From Acanthamoeba lenticulata (taxonomy: Eukaryota; Discosea; Longamoebia; Acanthamoebidae), in the NCBI GenBank assembly GCA_002179805.1, contig NAVB01000462.1:62001-126000 (forward strand): a DNA stretch of 64,000 nucleotides. The letters run 5' to 3'. The position numbers and the translations under genes were made by a program. Under the pieces are notes generated by a model. The model had not been told where the DNA came from and did no database searches. It worked only from the letters and a program-made list of their open reading frames with translations. Positions 35,344 to 46,476 of this stretch are shown piece by piece (the first letter of the stretch is position 1; each line of letters opens with the position of its first letter).

Positions 35344-36287
35344 TCAGGGCTTGGCGACGCTTCGGAGGAGAGCTTGCAGATCAGAATCGAATACAAGCCG
35401 CTTGGGTGCTGATGCCGCTTGTGATGTCGAGGTCGAGGAAGAAGAGGAAGAGGAAGAGACTCCACCCGAACGTCGTGTCGTCGACGGCGATGCGTCTTGG
35501 GTGCGGCTTGATGTTGCCGGCTTCCTCATCTTCGTCATCACCTTGTGATCTGCTGTAGAAGAGCACAACGAGAAGGAAGTGGTTCAGTCTTCTCGCCTCA
35601 ACAGCGTCGAACGACAATCACCACCTACCAAGCTTTTTTTGTTGCTGCTGGTGGTGCCTCAGGCTGGCCAGCGCGGCGCGCTGAGCGGCTTCGTCCTCTT
35701 CATCCTCGGCCCCGCCATCGTCTCGCGCAGCCGTCCTACGGCGAGTCCCGTCTTCCTGCGCCGGGGTGGGCGCAAAGCCGCCCCTCATCATGTTGTCGAA
35801 CTCGTTGGCGTTCAGCGTTCCTGTGTAGCGCCGAGGGGGTGAGTGCCCACAGCCAGGCTCCTGTGGCGAGGAAGGAAGAAGGGGCTGAAGAGGGCGGACC
35901 AGGGAGAGCGCTGACGCCCCGGTTGAACACGGAGTAGGCGCTCACCCGTTCACCGTCGGGCCCTGTGGAGGACGAGGATGACATGCTGTCGAACACCCAG
36001 AAGAAGCAACTGCCGATGAAGAACACGAGGCCAAACTCCAACCTTCAAGGAGCAAAGCTGCCGTCAGCCTCGAGAATGTGCAGCACGAAGAAAGGAAGGG
36101 GCAGAGCAAACCAGTAGAACAAAACTTGGAGCACGGCCCATACGACTATCTTGGCCAACGTGATAGGCCGCACGTAGCGCCATAAACCTTTTACCTCACC
36201 AGCTGGCGTAGCAGTAGCGGCAACAGGCGAGATGGTGGTGCTGCTCTCTGCACCACTCTCACCCTTCCTCCGTGCTGTCGTGGCCAT
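35344..36287 (-). CDS. SAYSD1: SAYSvFN domain protein 1
   Basis: The ATG complement at 36285-36287 begins MATTARRKGESGAE. An in-frame ATG at 36383 is less likely. A hydrophobic stretch (LAKIVVWAVLQVLFYWFALP, LPFFVLHIL) and a second one after an intron (LEFGLVFFIGSCFFWVFDS) form the membrane part. Then comes the name-giving motif RVSAYSVFNRG, and in the next exon GTLNANEFDNMMRGG. The last exon ends LQALLRSVAKP with stop at 35344. Both the SAYSVFN block and the following (L)xGTLxAxxFxxxMR segment are conserved in the family. In animals SAYSD1 sits at the ER translocon, binds UFMylated ribosomes and helps clear stalled nascent chains. A Ser/Asp-rich C-terminal tail is less conserved. The start faces the Trx-UBX gene 138 bp away. 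Confidence 0.87.
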
Positions 36288-36425
36288 GCTTTTTGTTCTG
36301 TTTTTCCTTTTTTTCTTTGTTTCCTGAAAATGTATTTTCTTTGTCAAAAACAAACGCGAGGCTGACGTGGTACTCGAGATCAAACATTAGCAGCCTGCAC
36401 TGAACAGAACACATCAACAAAGAAC

Positions 36426-37794
36426 ATGTCCAACATACGCAGTTTGAATGACGTCAAGGGTACGCACTCTTGACACGGGAAGGCTCCACCCGACTAAATC
36501 CATCACCTGTACATAAAACTGATTGCACCTTCCCTGCAGGTGGGGGTGGAGGCGGTGGTCCTCCTGGCGGCTTTCCTCCTCCTGGTGGCCCTCCTCCTCC
36601 TGGCGGTGGTGGCGGTGGCATGCCCTTTGATTTCAGCTCCCTCTTCGGTGGCCTCCTGGGTGGCGGTGGCGGCGTTGCTGGCGGCGGCCACGGCCGCGTG
36701 AAGAAGGTCACGAGCCAGAAGGAGTTCCGGGCCGAGCTGGGCGGCCACCCGCGCGGACTCATCGTCGTCGACTTCTCGGCCACCTGGTGCGGCCCGTGCC
36801 AGCGGATCGCGCCCATCGTCGCCGAGCTCAGCACGAGCTACCCCAACGTGCGCTTCCTCGAGGTCGACGTCGACCAGCTGTCCGACGTGGCCCAGGAGTG
36901 CGGCGTGACGGCCATGCCCACCTTCCACTTCTACCTCGGCGGCCGCAAGGTCGACGAGCTGCGCGGGGCCGACCCGCGCGCCCTCGAGGAGCGCATCAAG
37001 CGCCACGGCGCCGGCTCCGTCCTGTCGTCCACCGACGGCGGTGGCGGCGGCGCTGGCTTTGGCGGCACGGGCTACAGGCTCGGCGGCGGTGGTGGCGGCG
37101 AGAGCTCGACGCCGGCGGCGACGAGCCAGGCGGCTGCGGCGGTGGCGCCGACGACGGCTGACACCGAGGCGGTGGTGCAGGCCGTGGTGGAGCTGGGCTT
37201 CTCGCGCGAGGCCGCCCTGGCCGGCATCGCGGCCACCGGCACGACCGACCCCGTCTCCGTGGTCGACTGGGTCCTCCAGAACGGCGGCGCTGCCGACGTC
37301 CCCGCGCCCACGACTACGACGACAACGTCAGCGGCTACGGCGGCGGCCGCGACGGCTGGCACAGGACCCAAGACCACGCTGGCCATCCGGTACGCGCGAG
37401 CTCTTATGCTGTTCCAGTGGTGGCGGTGGTAGATGCGTTGATGGGCGCTAATTGGGCGAGCGCAGGCTCACGAACGGGACCACGCTCAAGCACGACTTCA
37501 CCGGCGGAGACTCGCTGCGCGCCGTCCGCGACTTTGTCGCGCGGAACCGTACCGACGGGTGCGGCCACCACCATTTCCATCCGTGCCCGAGCGTGGCGGC
37601 TGCCCTCATCTCCTTCTTGTTGTGTTTTGTGTTGGTTGTTGGCTGATCGATTGACTGCGGCCGCTTGGATCAGGAACGCCGAGTTCGAGCTGATGACGCC
37701 CTTCCCGCGCAAGGTCTTCGGGCCGGCCGACCTCGACCGCACGCTGGCCGAGCTGGAGCTCGTGCCCAATGCCAACCTCGTCCTCCGGCGCTGA
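36426..37794 (+). CDS. thioredoxin-UBA-UBX fusion protein
   Basis: Exon 1 (MSNIRSLNDVK) is spliced into a Gly/Pro-rich segment. A thioredoxin domain then follows (about 36700-37000): LIVVDFSATWCGPCQRIAPI with an intact WCGPC active site, FLEVDVDQL, and the cis-Pro block GVTAMPTFHFY. Next is a UBA domain (37160-37290: VVQAVVELGFSREAALAGIA, then DPVSVVDWVLQNGG). Last is a UBX domain spread over three exons: TTLAIR, LTNGTTLKHDFTGGDSLRAV, and FELMTPFPRKVFG, ending NLVLRR. The FPR turn that inserts into the p97/Cdc48 N-domain is present. UBA binds ubiquitin and UBX binds Cdc48/p97. The protein is therefore predicted to bring thioredoxin activity to ubiquitinated Cdc48 clients. No signal peptide is seen; location is cytosolic or nuclear. 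Confidence 0.9.
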
Positions 37795-37830
37795 TTACAC
37801 ATGCGTGGCAAAGCGCCGCATTACTCACTT

Positions 37831-38033
37831 CCTGACTTTTGCATGAAAGTTTTGAAAAGCAAAAGCACCAATCATCGGGCTATTTCAAAAAATAAAAAAC
37901 ATGAACCTTTTTAGGGAAAACTTGTGTACGCCCAATTGTCACCATGTAGCACTACGTAGAATGCTGGTGTCCAGGTGCAGTGCTTTGCGACAAGCCAACA
38001 CGGTTGTGGGTGCAACCCTGCGCCACTCCTGTC
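37831..38033 (+). repeat. direct repeat, copy 1
   Basis: This segment is clearly related to 38635-38803. Shared blocks include TTTTGCATG, ATGAACC..TTT, CACCATGTAGC, TACGTAGAATG, CTGGTGTCCA, ACGGTTGTGGGTG and CCCTGCGCCACTCCTGTC. Copy 1 has no TATA box after it and no gene directly downstream. See copy 2. Confidence 0.8.
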
Positions 38034-38069
38034 GGGGTGCTGAAGAAGATCGACGCAGAGCTGGCGTCT

Positions 38070-38480
38070 GGGGCCTTTCCGCAACCCACTTCCTGCTCTC
38101 CCGCTTCTCCCCGCTTGTCTTCTGCCCGCTCACTGCACACGGCCGTGCTTCCTCGCCTCTTCCTCACCTACCTCTGCCCGCTTCACTCCCGCCAGCATTC
38201 ACTCCCGCCCCGTCTTCTGCGCACTCTTCTCCCGCCAGCACTCACCCCCGCCTCTTCCTCGCCACTTTGTGCCCGCTTTCGTACCTCCACTGTTCCCTCC
38301 TGCCTCTTGCCCACCATCCTTCGCCTGCTTTTGTACCACCACTGTTTGCTCCCACCTCTTGCCCGCTATCTCTTGCCCACTGTTGTACTGCCAGCGCTCA
38401 CCCCTGCCTCTTCCCCGCCACTTTGCGCGCGCTTGTGCCCCGCCACGGCGCAATCCCTCACGTTTCCCGCCTGACCAACG
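38070..38480. repeat. C-rich degenerate tandem repeat
   Basis: About 400 bases of pyrimidine-rich DNA with recurring CTCTTGCCCGC, CCCGCCACTTTG and TTGTACCACCACTGTT-like blocks, apparently a decayed minisatellite. It keeps reading frames open by composition only; their translations are Pro/Ser/Leu low complexity and were not called as genes. Confidence 0.6.
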
Positions 38481-38634
38481 CGGGAAGGCGGCGGGACTGC
38501 CCGCTTTAGCGGGAGAATACGCCTGGCTGGCGCAAAATCCCGCTTTTTTTTCTTGCAGTGCAAATAGGCAACAAGATCTCTAGCTGTGCGCCTACATTGC
38601 CCCAATTCTGAATTGTGTGGCCTTTCCAACAAAA

Positions 38635-38803
38635 TTCTGAATTTTGCATGGAAAGCTCTTGACAAACACCAATGACTTTAAATAATGAACCATTTTAAGG
38701 AAACCCGTGCACTCTTCACAATCACCATGTAGCGTTACGTAGAATGACTGGTGTCCAACAGGCCCAAACGGTTGTGGGTGTGCCACCCTGCGCCACTCCT
38801 GTC
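38635..38803 (+). repeat. direct repeat, copy 2 (dynamin promoter region)
   Basis: The second copy of the element at 37831-38033, about 80% similar by eye in its right half. It ends ten bases upstream of the TATA box of the dynamin-family gene, so it probably contains promoter sequence. The two copies flank the C-rich tract. Confidence 0.8.
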
Positions 38804-38813
38804 AGTCTCCAAG

Positions 38814-38819
38814 TATAAA
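38814..38819 (+). promoter_or_regulatory. TATA box of the dynamin-family gene
   Basis: AAGTATAAAAGAG lies about 45 bases upstream of the ATG at 38861, a typical distance for a short leader. It is the clearest TATA box in the window. Confidence 0.7.
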
Positions 38820-38860
38820 AGAGAGCAGTGACACCAAGACCACCCACACTCAACAGAGAC

Positions 38861-40797
38861 ATGAACCAGTCAGCACCGGTGACCAACCCTCTGGACATGG
38901 GCCTCCACTACCAGCTCCTCAAGCGCGCCGGCTCGCTCATCAGCTCGCTCGACGGACTGCGCAAGGACCTCTCTGGCGTCTCTGAGCTCGCCTTCCCCCA
39001 GATTATTGTCGTCGGAGAGGAGACCTCGGGCAAGAGTTCTGTCCTTGAGCGCATTGCCATGTTGCGGTTCTTCCCTCGCGGGGACCACATGTGCACTCGA
39101 ATGCCCATCAAGCTCCAGCTGAGGCACACCAGCGCAGAAGACATGAAAGATTTTTGTCAAAAGATCGGGCAGAAGCATTCTGATGGAGTGGCCTTCGTGA
39201 GGGCTCGAATGGAGGAGAAGGGACGCCAGCCGAGCGCCTGGTCAACGTTCCTTCCCGTGGACCAAGTCGAGAAATTGCTCCAGCAACAAATGGGCACAGT
39301 CCTCACTCGCCGCAATGGGTCAAACAAGGGTTCGTTTTCTCTCTCTTCATCCACCTCATCCTGCTTGTACACATCACGCACTAATGCAACATCATACATA
39401 AAGGAGTGGTGGAAGATGTGATCACCGTGGAGGTCAAGTCCACCCTCGTGCCCAACCTCACCCTTATCGACCTTCCCGGCACCTGTGTCAATCCTCGTCC
39501 TGGTGAGCCAGAAGATATCATGGAGCGCACGCAGGCTCTGGTTGAATCCTACCTCCAGCAGGAACACACGCTGGTCTTGCTCGTCCTGCCCGCCCTGACG
39601 CGCATCCACAACTACTTGCCCATCAAGCTCATCAACAAGCACCGGAAGGCCGGTTTCACCATCGGCGTGCTCACCAAGGCCGACCTGGCCGAGTCGAACC
39701 GGTTCCGCGACAAGTTCCACGAGCTGAAGCTGCAGATCGATGGCAAGCGGGACGACTTTGTCGACCTGCCTCACGGCTATGTCGCCGTCCGCAACCGCGA
39801 CTCCCAGGGCGAGAACATCTGCTCGCTGGAAGAAGCCGCTGTGAAAGAACGGGACTGGTTCAACCAGCACCTTCCGGGATACGTGGAGGCCAAGAAGGCA
39901 TCGAACCTGGTTCTGGTGGAGAAGTTGGTGGAGATGATGTGCTCCTACGTCGAGAAGGATTGGGTGCCTCAGGCGAAGGCCAAGCTCAACGAACGGCTGC
40001 ACACGATCGGGACAGAGCTGGCAGAGCTTGGGCCAGTGCGCATGCCTTCAGACCTGGCCAACATCTTCGCCGACATCACAGCGGTCTTCAACTCGGATGG
40101 TGGCCTTCAGGCCGTTGACCTGGTTTTAGCTCAGGCAGTGACCAACCCATTCGGATCAAGGACCCCGATAAGCGTGCCTCGTGGCTATCTGCTCGGCCTC
40201 CTATACCATAAGGGTGTGCTGCGCCAGGACGCAGAGCGCGTGTTCAAGGAGCCAGCTTTCCTGAGCAAGGCCGTCGATCAGCTTCTTCTCCAAGTTCAAC
40301 AGACCAAGTCGCTGAAGCTGGCTCGCTTCGAGAACCTGCTCGCCACGCTCAAGCTCGTCATCGTCGAGCACTTCCAGCAGCGCGTGAAGGGCGCCCTGGA
40401 GAGACTTGGGCGCCAACTGGACATCCTCATGACGCTCTTCGATAGCGACCCCGAGCTGCAGCACCCTAACACCAAGGCAGCGGACCTCTACGACAAGATG
40501 CGCGCCCGTGTGACTGCACTCGTGCGCACCATCATGTTGGAGGAAGTTCTGTTCCCGCTGGAGAAGCTCTTCCAAGAGGAACTGCGCGACAGAGCAGCCA
40601 AGTGGGTGTCTGCCCTGGTGGCCTTCCAGCAGAGCGCCCACGGCAGGCAGCTCACCGAAGAGGCAGCCAAGGCCGAGCTCGTGGCGGAGAGCGTCCCGGT
40701 GGCCACGAAGAGACAGGAACTCAACGAGCAGCAACGCAAGCTGCACGACGCCCTCAGCTCCATCGCCAAGCTCAGCCACAACAGCTCCGCCAACTGA
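38861..40797 (+). CDS. dynamin-family GTPase (short, no PH or proline-rich domain)
   Basis: Two exons, 38861-39329 and 39404-40797, give 620 residues. The GTPase domain shows G1 GEETSGKSS (residues 52-60; dynamins usually have GDQSSGKSS), G2 region GDHMCTRMPIKLQL, G3 LIDLPGT, and G4 LTKAD. The usual dynamin middle and GED regions are represented by the helical C-terminal half (LARFENLLATLKLVIVEHFQ, LDILMTLFDSDPELQHP). No PH domain, Pro-rich tail or membrane anchor is visible, so the layout resembles Mx-type or plant-type soluble dynamin-like proteins. Its expected role is GTP-driven membrane remodelling, target unknown. The intron is 74 nt and the codon is split after the first base. Upstream is a TATA box and a duplicated element. 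Confidence 0.85.
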
Positions 40798-41214
40798 CCC
40801 GTCTTGTTCCTCCTACCAATGATGAACTCATTTCCACAATTCAATCTTTGTGTTTTGGGGAGTGTTGCAAAATCTCATCTCATGGACGATCGTGGGAAGG
40901 TTCATTTTGTAGTTTCAATTCATTCGGTACAAAAGACAAGAGAAGACAAGAGGAGGGAGGAGGGAGAACCGCCTTCTTCTTCTCCTCCTCCTTCAAGAGG
41001 GAGGCAGAGGAGGGGGAAGTGGGCGGGAGGCCATGCAACATCATCATCATGGTCCTGATCATCAAGGGGAGGTGGAACAAGGGGGAGTGGGATGGACTTG
41101 GCGGGGATGATGACCGACGACGACAAAAGCAGAGAGCATGAGGCCATCGTCGCCACCATCATCATCATCATCCTCAGCACGGACGTGCGTTGTTGGTTGG
41201 AAGCAATCCAACGC
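40798..41214. other. convergent intergenic region
   Basis: About 420 bases between the stops of the dynamin gene (+) and the SAPS gene (-), mainly their 3' UTRs. ATC/ATG trinucleotide runs occur near 41040 and 41160. No gene was recognised. Confidence 0.5.
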
Positions 41215-44200
41215 TCAGGCGCTGGTCTCGCCGGCCGCATCTGCTGGCGACGTCTCCTCAGGAGTGGCGGCGGCAGCAGCGCTGGACCCCAAGTTGGCTG
41301 GCGTCTCCTCCTCGAGCAGCGGAGCCTCGTCCTCGAGCTGCGGGGCCTCGTCCTCGAGCTGAGGCGCGTCCTCGCCGCCGGCCTTCTCCTCAGAGTCAGA
41401 GCCGTCGCTGCCGTCCTCCTCCTCGCCGTCGCTGCCGTCCTCCTCCTCTTCATCCTCCTCGCCCGCGGCCTCCTCGCCCTCGGGGTGCTCCTCATTGTTC
41501 TTGTCGCCCTCGCCGCCGGGGCCCTTCTTGTTCTTCGACTTCCTTTTCCGCTTCCTCTTCTTCTTGGTCTCCACATACACCGACGCGTCCTCGAGGCCCA
41601 GGTTGTTGGCATCTGTTGCGTGTGCGGCGTCAGCCGTGAGAAGAAGGACACAAAGACGAGGGCGGAGGCGAGTTGGGAAAGAGAGATGGAGGGAGGCGTA
41701 CACTCAGAGCCGAGATCGACATCAACGTCGTCTGGCGTGATGGGCTTGAGGGGCGCCATCGAAGAGTACAGGCCAAAGGTCTCGGCGCTCGCAAACGGGC
41801 TCAGCGAGATCGGGTGGCCGCCCGACGGGGCCGGGAACGACGTCACAAACTGCTTGACGGTGTCCTCCCTGTTGATTGTTGGTTGTTGTTGTGTTGGTGT
41901 TTGTGGTGAGTCTTGAGGCTATGCAAGCGAGCAGAGTAATGGCACAAGCGCAAAAGAGAGCCCCTCAGAGACACGCAAAATAAGGGTGTCGACATGTGAC
42001 TTTTCAGGTTTTGAGAAAATTGGATTGGTTTTATCGTCATCGGGAAAGAATAATTGAAATGATGAATATAGAAATACAATTTAAAAACAGAAATAAAATG
42101 GGGGAAGAGACGCGTACTTGAGGAGGGGCACAAACTCCTTCCACTGGGAGTGCGAGTGGAGGAAGGTCTTGAGGTACTCGGATGGTGGCTGCGCGTCGGC
42201 CGTCAGGCGCACATAGTTGGCCATCAGGATGATGTAGCTGCGCAGGCCCGAGTCCTGTCGTCGTCGTCCAACACGTTTGATTTCATCGTCGTGAGCCAAC
42301 AAGCCCAGAGCGTGTGCACCAAGGGCGGGGGGTTTGGGGAGCAGACCTTGCTGCTGGTGGACCGGTAGTGCTCGATCATGCGCGTGATAAACTTGTGTTT
42401 GGAGAAGAGGGCCTTCATCGACTCGGTGTGGTTGATCCTGATCACCGTCCTGAAGAGCTTGTGGAACAGGTCATGGTAGATGTTGTTGAACCTGCATCAC
42501 CACCATCATCGCATCAGAATCGCGCCTCGTCCGCAAGCAAGCACGCAAGGAGTGGCCTCCGAGGAGGAATTAGGGCATACTTGTGCTCAAAGAGCCAGTC
42601 GGAGAGGACCTTCCACAGGGGCGGGGTGAAGCTGTCGAGCACCTCCTGCGGGCTCTGCTGCGTGAGCTCGGCCAGCACCTCCAGCAGGTGGACTCTGTGG
42701 ATCGTGAACCGCGAAGTCACCTAATGACGATGATGATGACGGGTGGGATGATGGACGTGTGAGACAAAGACAACAACATATAAACACCAGTGGAACTGAG
42801 GGAAAGGACCTTGTAGGTGGAGAAGACAGCCTCCTCGGCCTTCTTCTTTGGCTGCTTGCCATCATCGACGAGCCTTTGCGCAAGGGCGCCGGCCCGGGTC
42901 TTGAGGTGGTTATGCAAGTCCTCGTGGATGCCCGCGAGCATGTTGGGCACCGGCGTGGGCGTGTAGGCTGCAGCGTCGCAACAAGGATCAATCAGTGACA
43001 AACGAAAGTAAGAAGAAAAAAAACCTAACAAACGCAAAAGAAATAAACAAACCTTCAAGGGAAGTGTCGTAGAGCTGCTCGCCGCTCTTGAGGAGAATCG
43101 CTCGCAGGGCGTTGATGGCGGCGATCTGCTGCTCCGGCGGAATGTTGGAGCTGTTGTTGGAGATACAGTCCACAAGCCCGTCAATGAAGCTCATGTCCTG
43201 GCTCAGGTACGCAAACAACACATCGGCGTTGTTCTGTGTCGCGCAGAGGTCCACCAGGCGATTGAAGAAAGCCGCAGCCTCTTCATACGACGACTCTGAG
43301 CCTTCACGTTCAAACATTTGTTACAAGCACGTCCCTCTTTCAGTCTCCACATGCACATGAAGAATGACGGGGAAGGTGATGATGGTTGTTTTATGATGAG
43401 GGTCGTACCGGGACCGTAAATCTTCTGTCCGAGCGCGCCCCAGAAGCCGTCCTCGTTGAGGGTAGTGTAGAAGGAAATCAGAACCTGGTCGGGGAGCGTG
43501 GCCTTGATGACGCCCATCAGCGTTTCACTGTGCGTAGCGAAACGAGACAGAGACAGTCAGTCGGCGATGAGCGGCCGAGAGAGACGAGCAGAACAGAAAG
43601 TAGCAGAAGAGTTTTAGAGTCGAGGGCGAACCTGATGGCGGGGTCGTGGAGGTAGTTGAGGAGGTGGAGGATAAGCTTTCGGTTCTTGCTGAACACGTTA
43701 AAGACCTTGCTGCCGTAAGGACCCAACAGTGCCGCGAACATCTTGTCAAAATTGTCGAAGTCGCCCTCCGCATTAATATCGAAAATGGCGAAGATCTCCT
43801 TCACTGCCAATTCGAATGAGGATTTGTGGGGGGAGGGGTAAGAAATAGGTCCACAAAAGTCGGAATAGTCTCTCTCTCTCTCTCTCAATCCATCCATACC
43901 AATATCCTCAAGGTTCCTGTCGATGAATTCTTGCGGCAGCGAGCCGGCCTGGTAGACGAACACTTCGGCGGCCTTGTCGGCACGCTTGGCCTCCTTGGAG
44001 AACGCAAAATCGTCGTCCTCATCTTCATCTTCAAGCGAGTCCTCCTCACCGTTGAGCTTTTGTTGCTAAACGCCAGCGCCGTATTGCCGAAAATCAGATT
44101 CGGTGTTCATATAGGCTCTGATTGAGGAAGAGACGACACATACCTCACGCAGCTCCTTTTTCTCGGCCTCTGAAGCGAGAAGGGCATCTCGGCGTCTGTT

Positions 44201-44616
44201 AGACGACAGAATGTACTCCTCAGAGTTGAGAATGGTGAAAGGGAGACCGCCAGCGGCAGCCTCCTCCTTCTGCTCACCCTCTTTCTTCGCCGGTCGGGTA
44301 ACATAGTGGATCAAGACCTTAAGGGCATCTAGATTGTCCAACGGCGAAGTGAACCCAGAGAGAGAGAGAGAGAGAGGAGAAAAACTAAAATGAGAACAAA
44401 GTCTTTGCCCTTCTTCATGCAGCGTATCGCGGCCGGGGAGGGCAAGCATTGCGTACCGTCCTTAACGAGCCAATCGCGCATTTTCTTCGAGAAGAGGGTG
44501 CTCTCAGAATCCAAAAGCTTGCCCAAGAGCTCCACCTTTTCGTCATGAGTTGTCTCCTTCGTCAGATCGAGAAGCTCATTTTCCCAATCGACCTCGTCGT
44601 CGAGCTTTCTCGCCAT
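41215..44616 (-). CDS. SAPS-family regulatory subunit of PP6/Sit4 phosphatase
   Basis: A multi-exon gene. The likely start is the ATG complement at 44614-44616 (MARKLDDEVDWENELLDLTK); an upstream in-frame ATG exists at 44700. Exons in order read VELLGKLLDSESTLFSKKMR, LDALKVLIHYVTRP, SLPQEFIDRNLEDI, FDKMFAALLGPYGSKVFNVF, LILHLLNYLHDPAIR, ADVLFAYLSQDMSFIDGLVD, IAAINALRAILL, LLEVLAELTQQSPQEVLDSF, FNNIYHDLFHKLFRTVIRIN, FITRMIEHYRS and SYIILMANYVRLTA. The order matches the helical-repeat SAPS domain (VFSK...I..L....S.I...LL.L; NNFLH..V; HLTRIAN). The C-terminus is Lys-rich, then very acidic. SAPS proteins scaffold the PP6 catalytic subunit and choose its substrates. The family call rests on order and pattern rather than one diagnostic motif. 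Confidence 0.72.
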
Positions 44617-45659
44617 TCTCGGTCTGTCGTATGCAAGGATGCGGCGCGGCACACTCCGATTAAAGACGGGAAACTTGGTACGAATCAAAAAAAGAAACAT
44701 GAAAGCATGATCACAACAATGGGAAGGGCAAGATCATCCGTCACAGGTTCACCACGGTGATCCTCCACGAGCTCAATATTTATTATAAATTTATCACGAG
44801 GCATTTGAGCTCCATCAATCGAGAATAAAAAAATGGATAGAAATGCATGGTCGATATGGTTCAATGACAACGCCACCACGCCGCCCCATATACATGAAGA
44901 AATCCCCTCACTACGCTGCGCTCAGCGAGGCCCAGGAGAGAGTGGTAAAACCTTACCGTTGATTGAGGAGAAGGAAGAGGAAGGGGAAGACACAGTCTCG
45001 AGACGAACGAGGGGCGGTTTGAATGAAAAAAAAAGAAAGCCCGAACGGTTGAGGCGCCGGCTGGTTGTGTGGCGGTTCCAAAGCGGGGGCGAGACGACGC
45101 AAAATGGGGCCGTGTGGGTCACCCTGGTGCCCAATGACCACCCAGGCTCCGCGAAAATTCGCGCGCTCACTGTGGCCGTGCAAGGCCCTCTTCCTTGCGC
45201 GCGTGTTCGGCCACTACTCGAGTTGGTGGGCAATACTGAGCCTGAAGCAGCAAACGCGCCACTATGTCAAGAGGATCATAAGTTCCTTTGGGGGGTTTGT
45301 GGCTCAAGCCATTTTGCCCTGTATTTGAATGCACAAACATAATGAAACTAGTAAACAATAACCAAGTGAAAACTTGGCCATCACCAACACAACAACTGAA
45401 CACCTCAGAAGGCGAGGAAGCAGGAGAAGAGGGAGGGGTTGAAGGTTGGCGCTCATTTCCCACCTCTTTTCTTTGTTCGGCTGGGCTCGGTTTTCTTCAA
45501 TTCCGGCGCGGAGCTCTGGAACTGGCCAGACAGAACCAAAGCCACACGCGCCCGCTGACCCACACGAGCTACGCCACACAGCGAAAGGCCTACTGTGACC
45601 CGACGTCGTTGTTGTACAGAGCGTCCGACCGCAGAAGAGAGAAGAAGACTTGAGAAGCA
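44617..45659. other. divergent intergenic region, SAPS gene to SAP30
   Basis: About 1 kb holding the promoters of two divergent genes. AT-rich DNA occurs near 44780-44830 and 45330-45380. Open frames on both strands (for example 44833-45342 plus) show no family resemblance and no conserved-looking composition. Nothing else was recognised. Confidence 0.45.
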
Positions 45660-46476
45660 ATGAGCACGCGCAGCAGCAAGAGGACTAGGTCCAGCACTGC
45701 GGCGGCAGCCGCAGCACAGCCGCCGAGCCGCAGCGCCCAAAGCGGCTACCAACAGCAGGGCCAGAATGGCGCATCGACGTCGAGCGGGAAGAGCAACAGC
45801 AGCTCCAACAGCAAGCGAAGGCGCACCAGCGGCGACAATGCCCCGGTACGCAATGCCCCCTCCGTTTTCCCCGTGTCGTCCCCAAACGTACTCTTAGAGC
45901 CGAGCACTTTCCTCCGGCCTTCTCGTATGTTTGTTCCTGTTGTTTATTCGTATTGCTTGTTCATGTCGATCTCTGGACGCGAACTTCACTTTTTGGTTTT
46001 AGGCCACTACTTTTTGAAAATAATGGCTTTTGCTGTTGTGGTGGATTAGTCTCCCTCCTTCTCTGGCCGCCAGCGCTCGCATCTGTGTCTATGTAGTTGT
46101 TCTTATTATCATTTTATCCGCTGTTATCAGTCTCGTTCTCGACAGCCCAGCCACGAGTCTTGTCATTGCTGCCCTCCTTTCGTGCACTCACGCGCGAAGT
46201 TTCGTTGTTTGACGCGCCTCGCCCGCCGCCGGAGGACTGAACTCAAAGTGGTGGTGGATGTTGGTGGCGCTTGCTTTGCAGGCGGTGGACCTCGGCAAGC
46301 TGGATATCGGGACGCTGAGGAAGTACCAACGGCACTACGGCCTGCGCACCAAGAGCAAAACGGCGGACAAGGAGGAACTGGCCCGAGCTGTCACCAAGCA
46401 CTTTGCCGAACTCGCGGTGGACGAGGAGGAGACCATCGAGTCCTTTGTCAGCACCCTCATGCGCACAACGCACTGA
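45660..46476 (+). CDS. SAP30: SAP30-like Sin3-binding protein
   Basis: Two exons, 45660-45845 and 46282-46476, join in phase 0 to 126 residues. The N-terminal half is a low-complexity, basic Ser/Ala/Gln segment with a KRRRTS nuclear-signal patch. The C-terminal half is the Sin3-binding domain: AVDLGKLDIGTLRKYQRHYG, then KEELARAVTKHFAELAVDEE and TIESFVSTLM. This matches SAP30 proteins (VD..KL....LRKY.RHY.L, KEEL...V.KHF....V.E..VI..F). SAP30 bridges Sin3 and histone deacetylases in corepressor complexes. The N-terminal zinc-finger of animal SAP30 is missing, as in several non-animal homologues. The intron is 436 nt and T-rich. Confidence 0.9.

Noticed and set aside
37901..38509. 202-residue plus-strand frame rich in Pro, Ser and Leu
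   Set aside because: It lies in the C-rich degenerate repeat; a second frame is open over the same bases, so openness is due to composition.
44833..45342. 169-residue plus-strand frame between the SAPS and SAP30 genes
   Set aside because: No recognisable motif, overlapping frames on both strands, and its position fits a promoter region.
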